DNA of 6,508 nt. Origin: Bacillus pseudomycoides DSM 12442 (GTDB taxonomy: Bacteria; Bacillota; Bacilli; Bacillales; Bacillaceae_G). The notes below the pieces were generated by a model. It saw nothing but the letters and a program-made list of their open reading frames with translations, made no database searches and had not been told where the DNA came from. A program made the translations under genes and the position numbers. Location: the NCBI RefSeq assembly GCF_000161455.1, contig NZ_CM000745.1, positions 5,717,957-5,724,464 of the forward strand, given 5' to 3'. The first letter of the stretch is position 1. Each line of letters begins with the position of its first letter. Below, piece after piece: positions 1-6,508 of this stretch.

Positions 1-1260
1 GAGATAAACAGGCAGTCTTTTAATGAGCTCTTTAGGATAGACAGCTCCGTTATATGTTATTTTTCCGTTTAACTCTTCACCTGCATGAAGCTGAATAACC
101 AATTCGTAGTTTGTCTGCTCAAAAGCTGTAACTCCGGTTATTCTAAATCCTAGTTTAGGATCACCATTCACCCCAGACGAGTCCATTGGATAATTCTCAA
201 ATGCAAAAATATGATCAAATATTGGCCCTTGTGCTGCTTTCACTGATTGAATATCCGCCAGAGAAATAAAGTCATAGTTTTTCGCCTCTAATGAAGCACC
301 CTGCACCTGACTAAGGGCCCCGACAACCGTCTCATCATCTGACGCTGAAATCCGGACAGGGATGGTGTTTATAAACAACCCAACAATCTTTTCTACTTCA
401 GAAATATTTGACGGCCTTCCAGATACCACTGAGCCAAAGACAACATCATCAATATCATTCAACTTCTGAAGTAGAATTCCCCATAAGGTCTGGATAAGAA
501 TGTTTAATGTCACATGCTGTGATATAGCCAACTCTTTCAGCTTCCTTGTCAATACTGAATTTAATCTGAAATGAAGTTCTTCCCTTCTATATTCACTTGA
601 TAGATTGGACTTTTTATAGGGGATCCCCGACAGATTCTGATATCCATTTAAATATCCAGCCCAGAAAGCCTTTGCTTCTTCTTCATTCTGCTCTTCCAGC
701 CACCGTATATAAGCACTAAACGGCATTGATTTCTCATTTTGGTTTGATTGGCCGTGCTGCTGACATCTATACTCCTCAAACAGTTCCTTAAGCAATAATC
801 CGATGCTCCAGCCGTCCAATATAATATGATGAAAGCTCAACAGAATCTGATATGTAGCGTCTCCTGTCCGAATTACCACCATCCGAAAAAGGAGATCCCG
901 GGAAAGATCAAATCCTCTTTCCCGGTCCTTACGCTTTAAGTTCATCAGAAAATCATGCTGTGCACTTTTGCTTAGGTAGGATATATCCTCTACTTGAACA
1001 GATGTTTTTCTGCTTTTTAGAACGAGCTGTGTCGGCTCCTTTACTTTTGAATACAAAAAGACTGTACGTAAAACATCATGTTTTTCAACGATTCTATTCA
1101 AACTAACTTCAAGATGTTTTACGTTAAGATTTCCTTCTACCTCCATCGTCATCTGCTCAAAATAAGCATGGTCCTTTGGATGATTTAAACAATGAAATAG
1201 TATCCCATGCTGCATCGGAGATAGTCGGTATAGGTCTTTTACGTTTTTTTTATTAAACAC
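1..1260 (-). CDS. NRPS subunit, partial (3' end outside window): N-terminal DCL condensation domain
   Basis: The frame is open without a stop from GTG at 1258-1260 to the left edge, giving 420 residues. It encodes the condensation domain of the next synthetase subunit. Motifs: C1 LSPMQHGILFH (13-23), C2 KHDVLRTVF (60-68), C3 HHIILDGWS (144-152, catalytic His145), C5 VVFGSVVSGRP (273-283) followed by VGLFINTIPVR (293-303), C7 IFDHIFAFENYP (347-358). In this family LSPMQxGxLFH, in place of SxAQxR, marks DCL domains that accept a D-configured donor, which fits the epimerase ending the upstream gene. GTG is chosen because an in-frame TAG lies two codons upstream, the first ATG (1213-1215) falls inside C1, and a good ribosome binding site precedes it. 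A C domain is about 430-450 residues, so it is almost complete. Its A and T domains should follow outside the window; whether the protein ends in a thioesterase cannot be seen. Confidence 0.95.
   Translation of the reverse strand, partial: MFNKKNVKDLYRLSPMQHGILFHCLNHPKDHAYFEQMTMEVEGNLNVKHLEVSLNRIVEKHDVLRTVFLYSKVKEPTQLVLKSRKTSVQVEDISYLSKSAQHDFLMNLKRKDRERGFDLSRDLLFRMVVIRTGDATYQILLSFHHIILDGWSIGLLLKELFEEYRCQQHGQSNQNEKSMPFSAYIRWLEEQNEEEAKAFWAGYLNGYQNLSGIPYKKSNLSSEYRREELHFRLNSVLTRKLKELAISQHVTLNILIQTLWGILLQKLNDIDDVVFGSVVSGRPSNISEVEKIVGLFINTIPVRISASDDETVVGALSQVQGASLEAKNYDFISLADIQSVKAAQGPIFDHIFAFENYPMDSSGVNGDPKLGFRITGVTAFEQTNYELVIQLHAGEELNGKITYNGAVYPKELIKRLPVYL
1192..1260 (-). other. N-terminal COM acceptor-like segment
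   Basis: The first 23 residues of the downstream protein are a short basic stretch (NKKNVKDLYR) that runs straight into the C1 motif LSPMQHGILFH. In tyrocidine- and surfactin-type systems this position forms the acceptor that binds the donor helix of the upstream epimerase protein. Assignment rests on position and motif; specificity residues were not verified. Confidence 0.7.
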
Positions 1261-1269
1261 ACCCTATAA

Positions 1270-1274
1270 CCCCC
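1270..1274 (-). promoter_or_regulatory. Ribosome binding site of the downstream NRPS gene
   Basis: GGGGG followed by T lies nine bases before the GTG at 1258-1260. It pairs with the 16S anti-Shine-Dalgarno with one G-U wobble. It sits in the 27-base gap after the upstream stop codon and supports the GTG start. I see no room for a promoter or terminator in this gap, so the two genes are probably co-transcribed. Confidence 0.75.
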
Positions 1275-1287
1275 AATGTAATATAAT

Positions 1288-4200
1288 TTAATCCTTCTCT
1301 TCAAAGACCTCAAAAATATCGTCTAAATCACTTGTGGTCAATTTGGTCATACTGAAGTCGCTTGGAGTCCTCTCTGTTTCTTCCTTACTTTCACAATGTT
1401 TAATCAATAGAGTCAGATAATGTATGAAACGCTCTCCAAAGGATTTTATGCTGCTGCTATAAAAGCTCCTCTGATCATAAAGCAATATCATTCTTAGCTG
1501 CTGCCCAGAAACATAACTGTTCATTTGAATAGGATAAGGATTCTCATTAATCATACTAATCTGTTTCCCAATTGGCATGTTAAATATCTCATGGTTAAAC
1601 TGACCTAAGTAATTAAAGCTGATTTCTGGTTTGAGACTAAATTTAAAGTCCATATCGTTTTCAAGAGCCAAATATTTAATCACTCCATACCCCGCACCTT
1701 TATTTGGTATATCGCGAAGATTTTCTTTAACCTCTTTGATTACTGAAGAAAAATGGTCTGAGTCTAGTTCAAAAACAACCGGGAACATACTTGTAAACCA
1801 TCCCACTGTTCTGCTTAAATTTACTTTTTCTAACAGATCTTCTCGACCATGGCCTTCTAAGGTAACGGCCATGCTGTTCTTGCCAGTCCACTCTTTAACC
1901 GCGAGAACAAGTGCAGCAAGCAAAAGATCATTTATCTCTGTCTGATAGGCCCGATGAGCATCTGTTAAAAGGATTTTAGTTTCTTCTTCACCCAGACAGA
2001 ATTCTTCTAATTGAGTATTCCCGTAGATAGAAGCCCCTGTAACACTTTGATCTTTTGGAAGAGGCGGGACAATTTTCGACTCTAATTTTCTCCAATAAGG
2101 AATCTCCTTTTGAAGCTTTTGGCTCTTTGCGTATTTATATAGCTCTTTCGCCCAAGATTGATATGAAGTCGTTTTAGCAGGGAGAACTGATCCTCCTTCA
2201 TCATATAGATACGAAAAGTCCTCCAAAATAATACGCCATGAAACACCGTCAACAACCAGATGATGGATGACTATCAGAAGGTAACTACCTTCTTCGGTAT
2301 TGAAGATAGCAAGTCTTACAAGCGGCCCCTCTGAAAGGTTAAGGCTGCCCTGTATCCGTGTTGCTTCCTTCTCTATCAAGGCCTCTGCATTCTCTGCTCC
2401 ATAAAACTCCAGCACTTCAATCGTTAAATCTATACCTTCCAGTCCTCTGTTATACTGTGAAAAACCTTCAAGTGAGAAAGCCATGCGAAGGGCATCATGG
2501 TGCTCACAAATCTTCTGCATGCTATCCTTTACGGCTATAGGATTCCAACGCTTTTTCCGGAAAAGCATCATGGATTGATTAAAGTGTCCTACTTCATGAT
2601 ATTGCTGAGAAAAAAACCATTTCTGCACTGGCGTGAGCGGAACATTCCCCTCAATCAATCCTTGTTCCTCATCAGCCTGGCTAGACTGTAAATAAGGGAT
2701 CAAATCCGATATAGAAGGATTCTTAAACAAGTCCTTCATATCGAATTTCAACCGATGTTCATGAAGTTTTGCCGAAATCTGAATGGCTTTAATTGAATCT
2801 CCTCCTAGTTCAAAGAAATTATCATGGATACCAACAGCCTCAATCCGTAGGACCTCTTGCCAAGTTTGAGCCATTATTTTCTCCATTTCTGTTTTAGGTG
2901 CAGTGTAATTCTCAGCGCTCTTCTTTAATTTCGGCTCAGGTAGTGCTGTGTAATCAAGTTTTCCGTTTAATGTGAGCGGAAAAGAGTCTAGCTCGACAAA
3001 AAAAGCAGGTATCATATATTCTGGTAGAGTTCTCAATAAATGAGCCCGTAGCTCCGAAACGCTCCATTCTTTGTTTGAGATCAAATACGCACAGAGGTTC
3101 AAGTTTCCGTCCTCAGTTTTTCTTGAAGAAACAATAACTTCTTCAATTGAAGGATGAGCCAATAAGCAAGCTTCAATCTCACCCAGTTCGATTCGGTAAC
3201 CCCTTATCTTGACTTGGGAATCCTTCCTTCCTAAATATTCTAAATTTCCGTCTGGAAGCCAACGAGCGAGATCTCCTGTCCGATACATTCTTTGTCCAAT
3301 CTCAAAAGGATTTGTCATAAACTTCTGACATGTCAACTCTTCCATGTTTAGGTAACCCCTTGCAACTCCTGTACCGGAGATGTAGAGTTCGCCTGGTACT
3401 CCTGCTGGTAGGAGATTCATTTGATTATCGAGTACATAAGCTTTTGTAAGTTCTAAAGGTGCTCCTATATTGCTGATGTAAGATGTTTCAGCTGGATTCA
3501 TCACTTTATATGTGGCATAAACTGCTGTTTCAGTTGGGCCGTACATATTAATAATCTGTGTATCAGGATAAACCTGTCTCCATTGCTCTAGCTGGTTAGG
3601 ATATAAAGCTTCTCCGGCCAGCATAACTTTCCTTATCTTCAAGTTGTAGAAAGTTCTATTAAGTTCCGCAGACATTGGAACGAAGGAAGACGGTGTCTGA
3701 CACATAATAGTTACCTTCTCTTTTTCCATAATCGTTAGAAGCTTTTCTGGGCTTCTGCTGTCCATTTGAGATATTACAACCAGCTTTCCTCCCCTCAGCA
3801 AAGAACCGAAGATTTCCCATACTGAGACGTCGAAACAATAGGAATGAAAGAATAGCCATATATCTTCTTCATCAAAATCAAATATTTTATTTTGATTACA
3901 GAAAAGACGCACTGCATTCCTATGCTCCACCATTACTCCCTTTGGCTTTCCTGTGGAACCTGAGGTATATATCAGATACGATAAATCTTCTGCTGAAGCA
4001 GTTTCACTCAGATTATGAACTTCAAAAGATGTAGCTAGAATATCATCAATCTTCAAAATACTCCCATTAAATTCTGTAGGAACACATGTAGAATTAGTAC
4101 AGACTAAAACCTTTGATCTGCTGTCATTGAGCATGTACAATATTCTATCCTCAGGATAGCTCGGATCAATCGGCATATAGGCTGCACCCGCTTTTAACAC

Positions 4201-6508
4201 CCCTAAGATGGCTACAATCATGTCAATGGACTTTTCGAATAACAACCCTACAATCTGATTTTTTCCGATCCCTTTATTCCTTAAAGCTCTGGCCAGCTGA
4301 TTTGAACGTGCATTAAGAGCTCTATATGTGATCCGCTCGTTGCCAGAAACAATTGCAACTTTGTTAGGGCTTTTATTCACCTGCTGCTCAAACAAGCCAT
4401 GCAGCGTTTCAACTTTCGCCTGCTGAAACCCGGTCTGATTAAACTTTATAAGAACCTCCTGTTTTTCACTTTCTGTAGCCAGTTGGATATGGCCAATCAG
4501 GATATCCGGATTTTTTAGAATCTGATCAAGAATATGAATGTAATGGGTAGCCATTCTTTCCACAGATTGTTTTTTAAACAGACTAGTGCTGTATTCTACC
4601 GACAAACGGAGATTTTCAGTTTCATCTATAACCCAGCTAAGGTCGAATTTTGATGTATCCATTTCTAACTGCATTACGTTAAGTTGTAGTCCATCATGAT
4701 TCGTTTGAAATTTCTCCATGTTCTGAAGAATGAACATTGTATCAAACAAAGGATTTCGATTTAACACACGTTGAATCCCCAGTTTTTCGACCAATTCTTC
4801 AAATGGATATCCACTATGTTCTTGTGCAAGAAGCACCTCATTTTTCACCTGATTTAAAAATTCGCTAAATGATTGTCCAGCATTTGATTTATGACGTAGC
4901 GCCAGAGTATTGACAAACATGCCGACTACTTTTTCCGTGTCTGAGTGAGAACGCCCTGCAATCGGTGAACCAATCACAATATCATCCTGGCCTGTATACT
5001 TATGAAGAAGAACATGATAGGCTGCCAGCATAGTCATGTAAAGAGTCACATCTGATTGAGAAGAAAAAAGTTTAATCCTTTCCGTAAACGCTCTACTAAA
5101 ATCCATCTGCAGCAAATCACCGTCGAACTTCTGTACCTGTGGTCTCGAATAATCAGTATGCATATCCAGCACAGGAATTTCGCCTTCAAAACGTTTTTTC
5201 CAGAAAATCTCTTGACGCTTTAAGGAGTCAACTTGACTCTGTTGCCAAACCGCATAATCCTTATATTGGATAGTCGCCTCTTGAAGCTCCCGTCCGTGAT
5301 AGAGATCATAGAACTCCTGAAGCAGTATATTTACAGATATTCCATCTGAAATGATGTGATGAAAATCAATCATGAGTATATGCGATTCAGCATTAATCTG
5401 TACTAACTGTGACCTTAATAGAGGGGCACAGCTTAAATCGAATGGTCGAATAAACTCTTTTTTAAGAATATCAATATTTGGATCCTGCGCAATGACATGC
5501 ACCAGAGGCCAATCCAAATTATCATGAATTTTTTGTACAAGCTGTTCTTCTTTGAAGTGGAATGATGTCCTTAAAATTTCATGTCGTTGAATTAGACAGT
5601 TTAATGATTCTTGAACCTTTTCAAGTTCCAGCTTCCCATCTACTTTTAACAGTATTGGAATATTATAATGAGTTCCCTTTTCCTCCATCATCTGCAAAAC
5701 ATAAATTCGTTTCTGCGCAAAAGAAACAGGATAGTACTCTTTTTCGGTAGTACGCCTAATTGCCTCAAAAGAGCTTTGAGACTGCTCATCGATATGTTGA
5801 GCCAGCTTTTTAACTGTTGGGAAACTAAAAATTCGCTTCAGACTTACTTCTATTCTCATAATTTTATGAATTCTGGCTGAAAGAATCGTAGCTTTAAGAG
5901 AGTGTCCTCCAAGTTCAAAAAAATTATCATTCAGGCTTACCTGCTCTACCTGCAAGATTTCCTTAAATATTTCGGCCAGCGCCTTCTCTGTGTCCGTGAC
6001 AGGTTCTACATAAAGCTTTGTTCCCTTATCTTTACTTCTTTCTGCAGGAAGCCTATTTTTATCCACTTTTCCATTTGGAGTAAGCGGAAGCTCCTCCAGA
6101 TAGAAAAAATGAGTTGGAATCATGTAAGCTGGCAAGTGTTCTGCCAGATACTCGCGCAAAGAAGCTTCCAATACCTCTCCCTTCCAGACGATATAGGCAC
6201 AAAGGTAAGAATGCCTCTGACTGTCTATTTTCATAGTGGCCGCCGCCTCGCGGACTGCTGGAAATTCTTTTAGTCGACTTTCAATTTCTCCAAGCTCAAT
6301 TCGGTGACCTCTGACTTTCACTTGTTGGTCTATTCTTCCCAAGTACTCAAGGTTTCCATCTGGCATCCAGCGGACAAGATCCCCCGTCTTATAAATCCGC
6401 TCGCCCGGCACAAAAGGATTTTCAATAAAACGCTCTTCTGTCAAGTCAGACTGGTTCAGATATCCAAGGGAGACTCCATCCCCGCCAATTGCCAGTTCCC
6501 CTGGCACT
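1288..6508 (-). CDS. NRPS subunit, partial (5' end outside window): A(partial)-T-C-A-T-E with C-terminal docking tail
   Basis: This cytoplasmic multimodular peptide synthetase activates amino acids with ATP, tethers them to phosphopantetheine carrier proteins and condenses them. It shows 1739 codons plus a TAA stop at 1288-1290. Residues below are counted from the GTG at 6505-6507, but that GTG is an internal Val in the A6 motif (PGELAIGG), not the start, so the protein continues upstream. Domain order: end of A1 (1-152), T1 (about 165-240), LCL condensation domain (258-690), A2 (700-1190), T2 (1200-1272), E (1285-1705), COM donor tail (1711-1739). There is no thioesterase; the chain must pass to another protein. 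The E domain and tail closely resemble gramicidin synthetase GrsA from memory, but GrsA is a single A-T-E module and this protein has at least one more module, so it is not simply GrsA or TycA. The next gene starts 27 bases downstream, which implies one operon. The peptide product is unknown. Confidence 0.97.
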   Translation of the reverse strand, partial: VPGELAIGGDGVSLGYLNQSDLTEERFIENPFVPGERIYKTGDLVRWMPDGNLEYLGRIDQQVKVRGHRIELGEIESRLKEFPAVREAAATMKIDSQRHSYLCAYIVWKGEVLEASLREYLAEHLPAYMIPTHFFYLEELPLTPNGKVDKNRLPAERSKDKGTKLYVEPVTDTEKALAEIFKEILQVEQVSLNDNFFELGGHSLKATILSARIHKIMRIEVSLKRIFSFPTVKKLAQHIDEQSQSSFEAIRRTTEKEYYPVSFAQKRIYVLQMMEEKGTHYNIPILLKVDGKLELEKVQESLNCLIQRHEILRTSFHFKEEQLVQKIHDNLDWPLVHVIAQDPNIDILKKEFIRPFDLSCAPLLRSQLVQINAESHILMIDFHHIISDGISVNILLQEFYDLYHGRELQEATIQYKDYAVWQQSQVDSLKRQEIFWKKRFEGEIPVLDMHTDYSRPQVQKFDGDLLQMDFSRAFTERIKLFSSQSDVTLYMTMLAAYHVLLHKYTGQDDIVIGSPIAGRSHSDTEKVVGMFVNTLALRHKSNAGQSFSEFLNQVKNEVLLAQEHSGYPFEELVEKLGIQRVLNRNPLFDTMFILQNMEKFQTNHDGLQLNVMQLEMDTSKFDLSWVIDETENLRLSVEYSTSLFKKQSVERMATHYIHILDQILKNPDILIGHIQLATESEKQEVLIKFNQTGFQQAKVETLHGLFEQQVNKSPNKVAIVSGNERITYRALNARSNQLARALRNKGIGKNQIVGLLFEKSIDMIVAILGVLKAGAAYMPIDPSYPEDRILYMLNDSRSKVLVCTNSTCVPTEFNGSILKIDDILATSFEVHNLSETASAEDLSYLIYTSGSTGKPKGVMVEHRNAVRLFCNQNKIFDFDEEDIWLFFHSYCFDVSVWEIFGSLLRGGKLVVISQMDSRSPEKLLTIMEKEKVTIMCQTPSSFVPMSAELNRTFYNLKIRKVMLAGEALYPNQLEQWRQVYPDTQIINMYGPTETAVYATYKVMNPAETSYISNIGAPLELTKAYVLDNQMNLLPAGVPGELYISGTGVARGYLNMEELTCQKFMTNPFEIGQRMYRTGDLARWLPDGNLEYLGRKDSQVKIRGYRIELGEIEACLLAHPSIEEVIVSSRKTEDGNLNLCAYLISNKEWSVSELRAHLLRTLPEYMIPAFFVELDSFPLTLNGKLDYTALPEPKLKKSAENYTAPKTEMEKIMAQTWQEVLRIEAVGIHDNFFELGGDSIKAIQISAKLHEHRLKFDMKDLFKNPSISDLIPYLQSSQADEEQGLIEGNVPLTPVQKWFFSQQYHEVGHFNQSMMLFRKKRWNPIAVKDSMQKICEHHDALRMAFSLEGFSQYNRGLEGIDLTIEVLEFYGAENAEALIEKEATRIQGSLNLSEGPLVRLAIFNTEEGSYLLIVIHHLVVDGVSWRIILEDFSYLYDEGGSVLPAKTTSYQSWAKELYKYAKSQKLQKEIPYWRKLESKIVPPLPKDQSVTGASIYGNTQLEEFCLGEEETKILLTDAHRAYQTEINDLLLAALVLAVKEWTGKNSMAVTLEGHGREDLLEKVNLSRTVGWFTSMFPVVFELDSDHFSSVIKEVKENLRDIPNKGAGYGVIKYLALENDMDFKFSLKPEISFNYLGQFNHEIFNMPIGKQISMINENPYPIQMNSYVSGQQLRMILLYDQRSFYSSSIKSFGERFIHYLTLLIKHCESKEETERTPSDFSMTKLTTSDLDDIFEVFEEKD
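1291..1377 (-). other. C-terminal COM donor (docking) tail
   Basis: Residues 1711-1739 follow the E domain and start with the hallmark TPSDFS (1714-1719), then an acidic, helix-like end containing LDDIFEVFEEKD. The same layout, TPSDFS followed by a DDIF helix, ends GrsA- and TycA-type proteins, where it docks to the N-terminus of the partner condensation domain. The net negative charge suits the basic start of the next protein. Confidence 0.88.
1393..2655 (-). other. Epimerization domain E
   Basis: Residues about 1285-1705. It converts the T2-bound L-aminoacyl or peptidyl residue into a D/L mixture for the downstream D-selective condensation domain. Motifs: E1 PLTPVQKWFF (1290-1299), E2 HHLVVDGVSW (1415-1424), E3 region TEINDLLLAAL (1523-1533), E4 EGHGRE (1551-1556), E5 SRTVGWFTSMFP (1565-1576), E6 PNKGAGYG (1601-1608) and E7 FNYLGQF (1631-1637). 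The family's catalytic pair, the second His of HHxxxDG and the Glu of EGHGRE, is present as His1416 and Glu1551, so the domain should be active. Confidence 0.95.
2692..2910 (-). other. Peptidyl carrier protein domain T2 (epimerase-type)
   Basis: Residues about 1200-1272 contain DNFFELGGDSIKAIQ (1229-1243), with Ser1238 as the phosphopantetheine site. The GGDSI variant, with Asp in place of the His seen in T1, is characteristic of carriers directly in front of epimerization domains. Confidence 0.95.
2938..4410 (-). other. Adenylation domain A2, complete; pocket code DVWCMAMVYK
   Basis: Residues about 700-1190 carry all ten core motifs, for example A2 LKAGAAYMPID (771-781), A3 YTSGSTGKPKG (847-857), A4 FDVSVWE (892-898), A5 NMYGPTET (987-994), A7 YRTGDL (1075-1080), A8 from Gly1093 and A10 NGKLD (1181-1185). 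Aligning A4-A5 by eye to GrsA gives the pocket residues D893, V894, W897, C936, M962, A964, M988, V996, Y997 and K1183. The code shares five of ten positions with the common Thr code (DFWNIGMVHK) and begins like the common Ser code (DVWHLSLIDK). I do not recognise an exact match, so a small or hydroxylated residue is a weak guess. The least certain positions are 4 and 5, because they rest on a gapless manual alignment. Confidence 0.93.
4438..5736 (-). other. Condensation domain, LCL type
   Basis: Residues about 258-690. C1 VSFAQKRIYVL (261-271) has the SxAQxR signature of LCL domains. The others are C2 RHEILRTSF (308-316), C3 HHIISDGIS (383-391, catalytic His384), C4 YKDYAVW (415-421), C5 DIVIGSPIAGR (509-519) with VGMFVNTLALR (528-538), C6 HSGYPFEELV (564-573) and C7 RNPLFDTMF (584-592). 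It joins the T1-bound donor to the residue on T2. All motifs look intact, so I expect it to be active. Confidence 0.94.
5788..6015 (-). other. Peptidyl carrier protein domain T1
   Basis: Residues about 165-240 contain DNFFELGGHSLKA (194-206). Ser203 (codon 5899-5901) is the predicted 4'-phosphopantetheine attachment site. The GGHS form of the motif is usual for carriers that feed a normal LCL condensation domain, which is what follows. Confidence 0.95.
6052..6508 (-). other. Adenylation domain A1, C-terminal part only
   Basis: Residues 1-152 of the upstream protein carry A6 (GELAIGGDGVSLGYL, 3-17), A7 (YKTGDL, 39-44), A8 (GRIDQQVKVRGHRIELGEIE, 57-76), A9 (LPAYMIP) and A10 (NGKVD, 145-149; Lys147 is the conserved catalytic lysine). 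The core with the A3-A5 motifs and nine of the ten pocket residues lies outside the window, so its amino acid cannot be predicted. In A6 the usual Ala-Arg before Gly-Tyr is Ser-Leu here. Confidence 0.95.

Noticed and set aside
1261..1287. Intergenic terminator or promoter between the two genes
   Set aside because: The gap is only 27 bases and contains no inverted repeat with a T-run and no convincing -35/-10 pair.
1631..1945. 104-codon plus-strand open frame
   Set aside because: It is antisense to the epimerization domain and its translation shows no recognisable motif.
2358..2691. Two overlapping short plus-strand frames (2358-2540 and 2497-2691)
   Set aside because: They lie opposite the E/T2 region and overlap each other; no family resemblance.
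3659..3859. 66-codon minus-strand frame inside A2
   Set aside because: It is a different frame on the same strand as the A2 domain, whose own frame carries intact motifs across this interval.
5562..5880. Two overlapping plus-strand frames (5562-5750 and 5668-5880)
   Set aside because: They lie opposite the start of the condensation domain and the T1 region, in a different frame, without features of a real gene.
5902..6273. 123-codon plus-strand open frame
   Set aside because: It is antisense to the A1/T1 coding region, whose motifs are fully conserved. I see no domain and no convincing ribosome binding site for it.
6505..6507. GTG that could be read as the start codon of the upstream gene
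   Set aside because: It falls inside the conserved A6 motif of an adenylation domain. The N-terminal two thirds of that domain would be missing, so it is an internal Val codon and the gene begins outside the window.
3200..6508. DNA similarity between the ends of A1 and A2 (about 3200-3380 and 6300-6480) as a possible recombination repeat
   Set aside because: The similarity is the expected homology of A6-A8 motifs; at the nucleotide level the copies have diverged clearly, so no recent duplication is shown.
1..6508. A wholly new type of system (phage defence, RNA element, mobile element)
   Set aside because: Both strands are accounted for by NRPS coding sequence with canonical motifs. Any novelty would lie in substrate choice and product.

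Overview
The window lies inside a nonribosomal peptide synthetase (NRPS) locus and reads entirely on the minus strand. Two large synthetase genes run from high to low coordinates. Both are cut by the window edges and only 27 bases separate them. The low GC (about 40 %, estimated by eye) and the close match of the domain motifs, the terminal epimerase and the C-terminal docking tail to gramicidin/tyrocidine-type synthetases point to a Bacillales firmicute (Bacillus, Brevibacillus, Paenibacillus or a relative). The genus cannot be fixed from this sequence.

Upstream gene (1288-6508, minus; 5' end missing). It enters the window in the middle of an adenylation domain. From there it reads: end of A1, carrier protein T1 (GGHS), condensation domain of the LCL type, complete adenylation domain A2, carrier protein T2 (GGDS), epimerization domain E, and a short C-terminal docking (COM donor) tail. 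This is the end of one elongation module plus one complete C-A-T-E module.

Downstream gene (1-1260, minus; 3' end missing). It starts with GTG behind a GGGGGT ribosome binding site and encodes the first 420 residues of another synthetase. This is a short COM-acceptor-like N-terminus followed by a nearly complete condensation domain with the DCL signature.

How they work together (inference from family knowledge): T1 carries an L-residue or the growing peptide. The LCL domain joins it to the residue selected by A2. E epimerizes the T2-bound residue to the D form. The chain then crosses to the next protein through a COM donor/acceptor contact, where a DCL condensation domain expects a D-configured donor. 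The binding-pocket code read from A2 is D-V-W-C-M-A-M-V-Y-K. It partly resembles the Thr and Ser codes, but I do not recognise it as a standard code, so the residue is open. All catalytic motifs that can be inspected are intact.

There are no RNA genes, mobile elements, CRISPR arrays, terminators or promoters that I can support, and no non-coding stretch longer than 27 bases. The biology is a well-understood class of system. What may be new is the peptide product, not the machinery.
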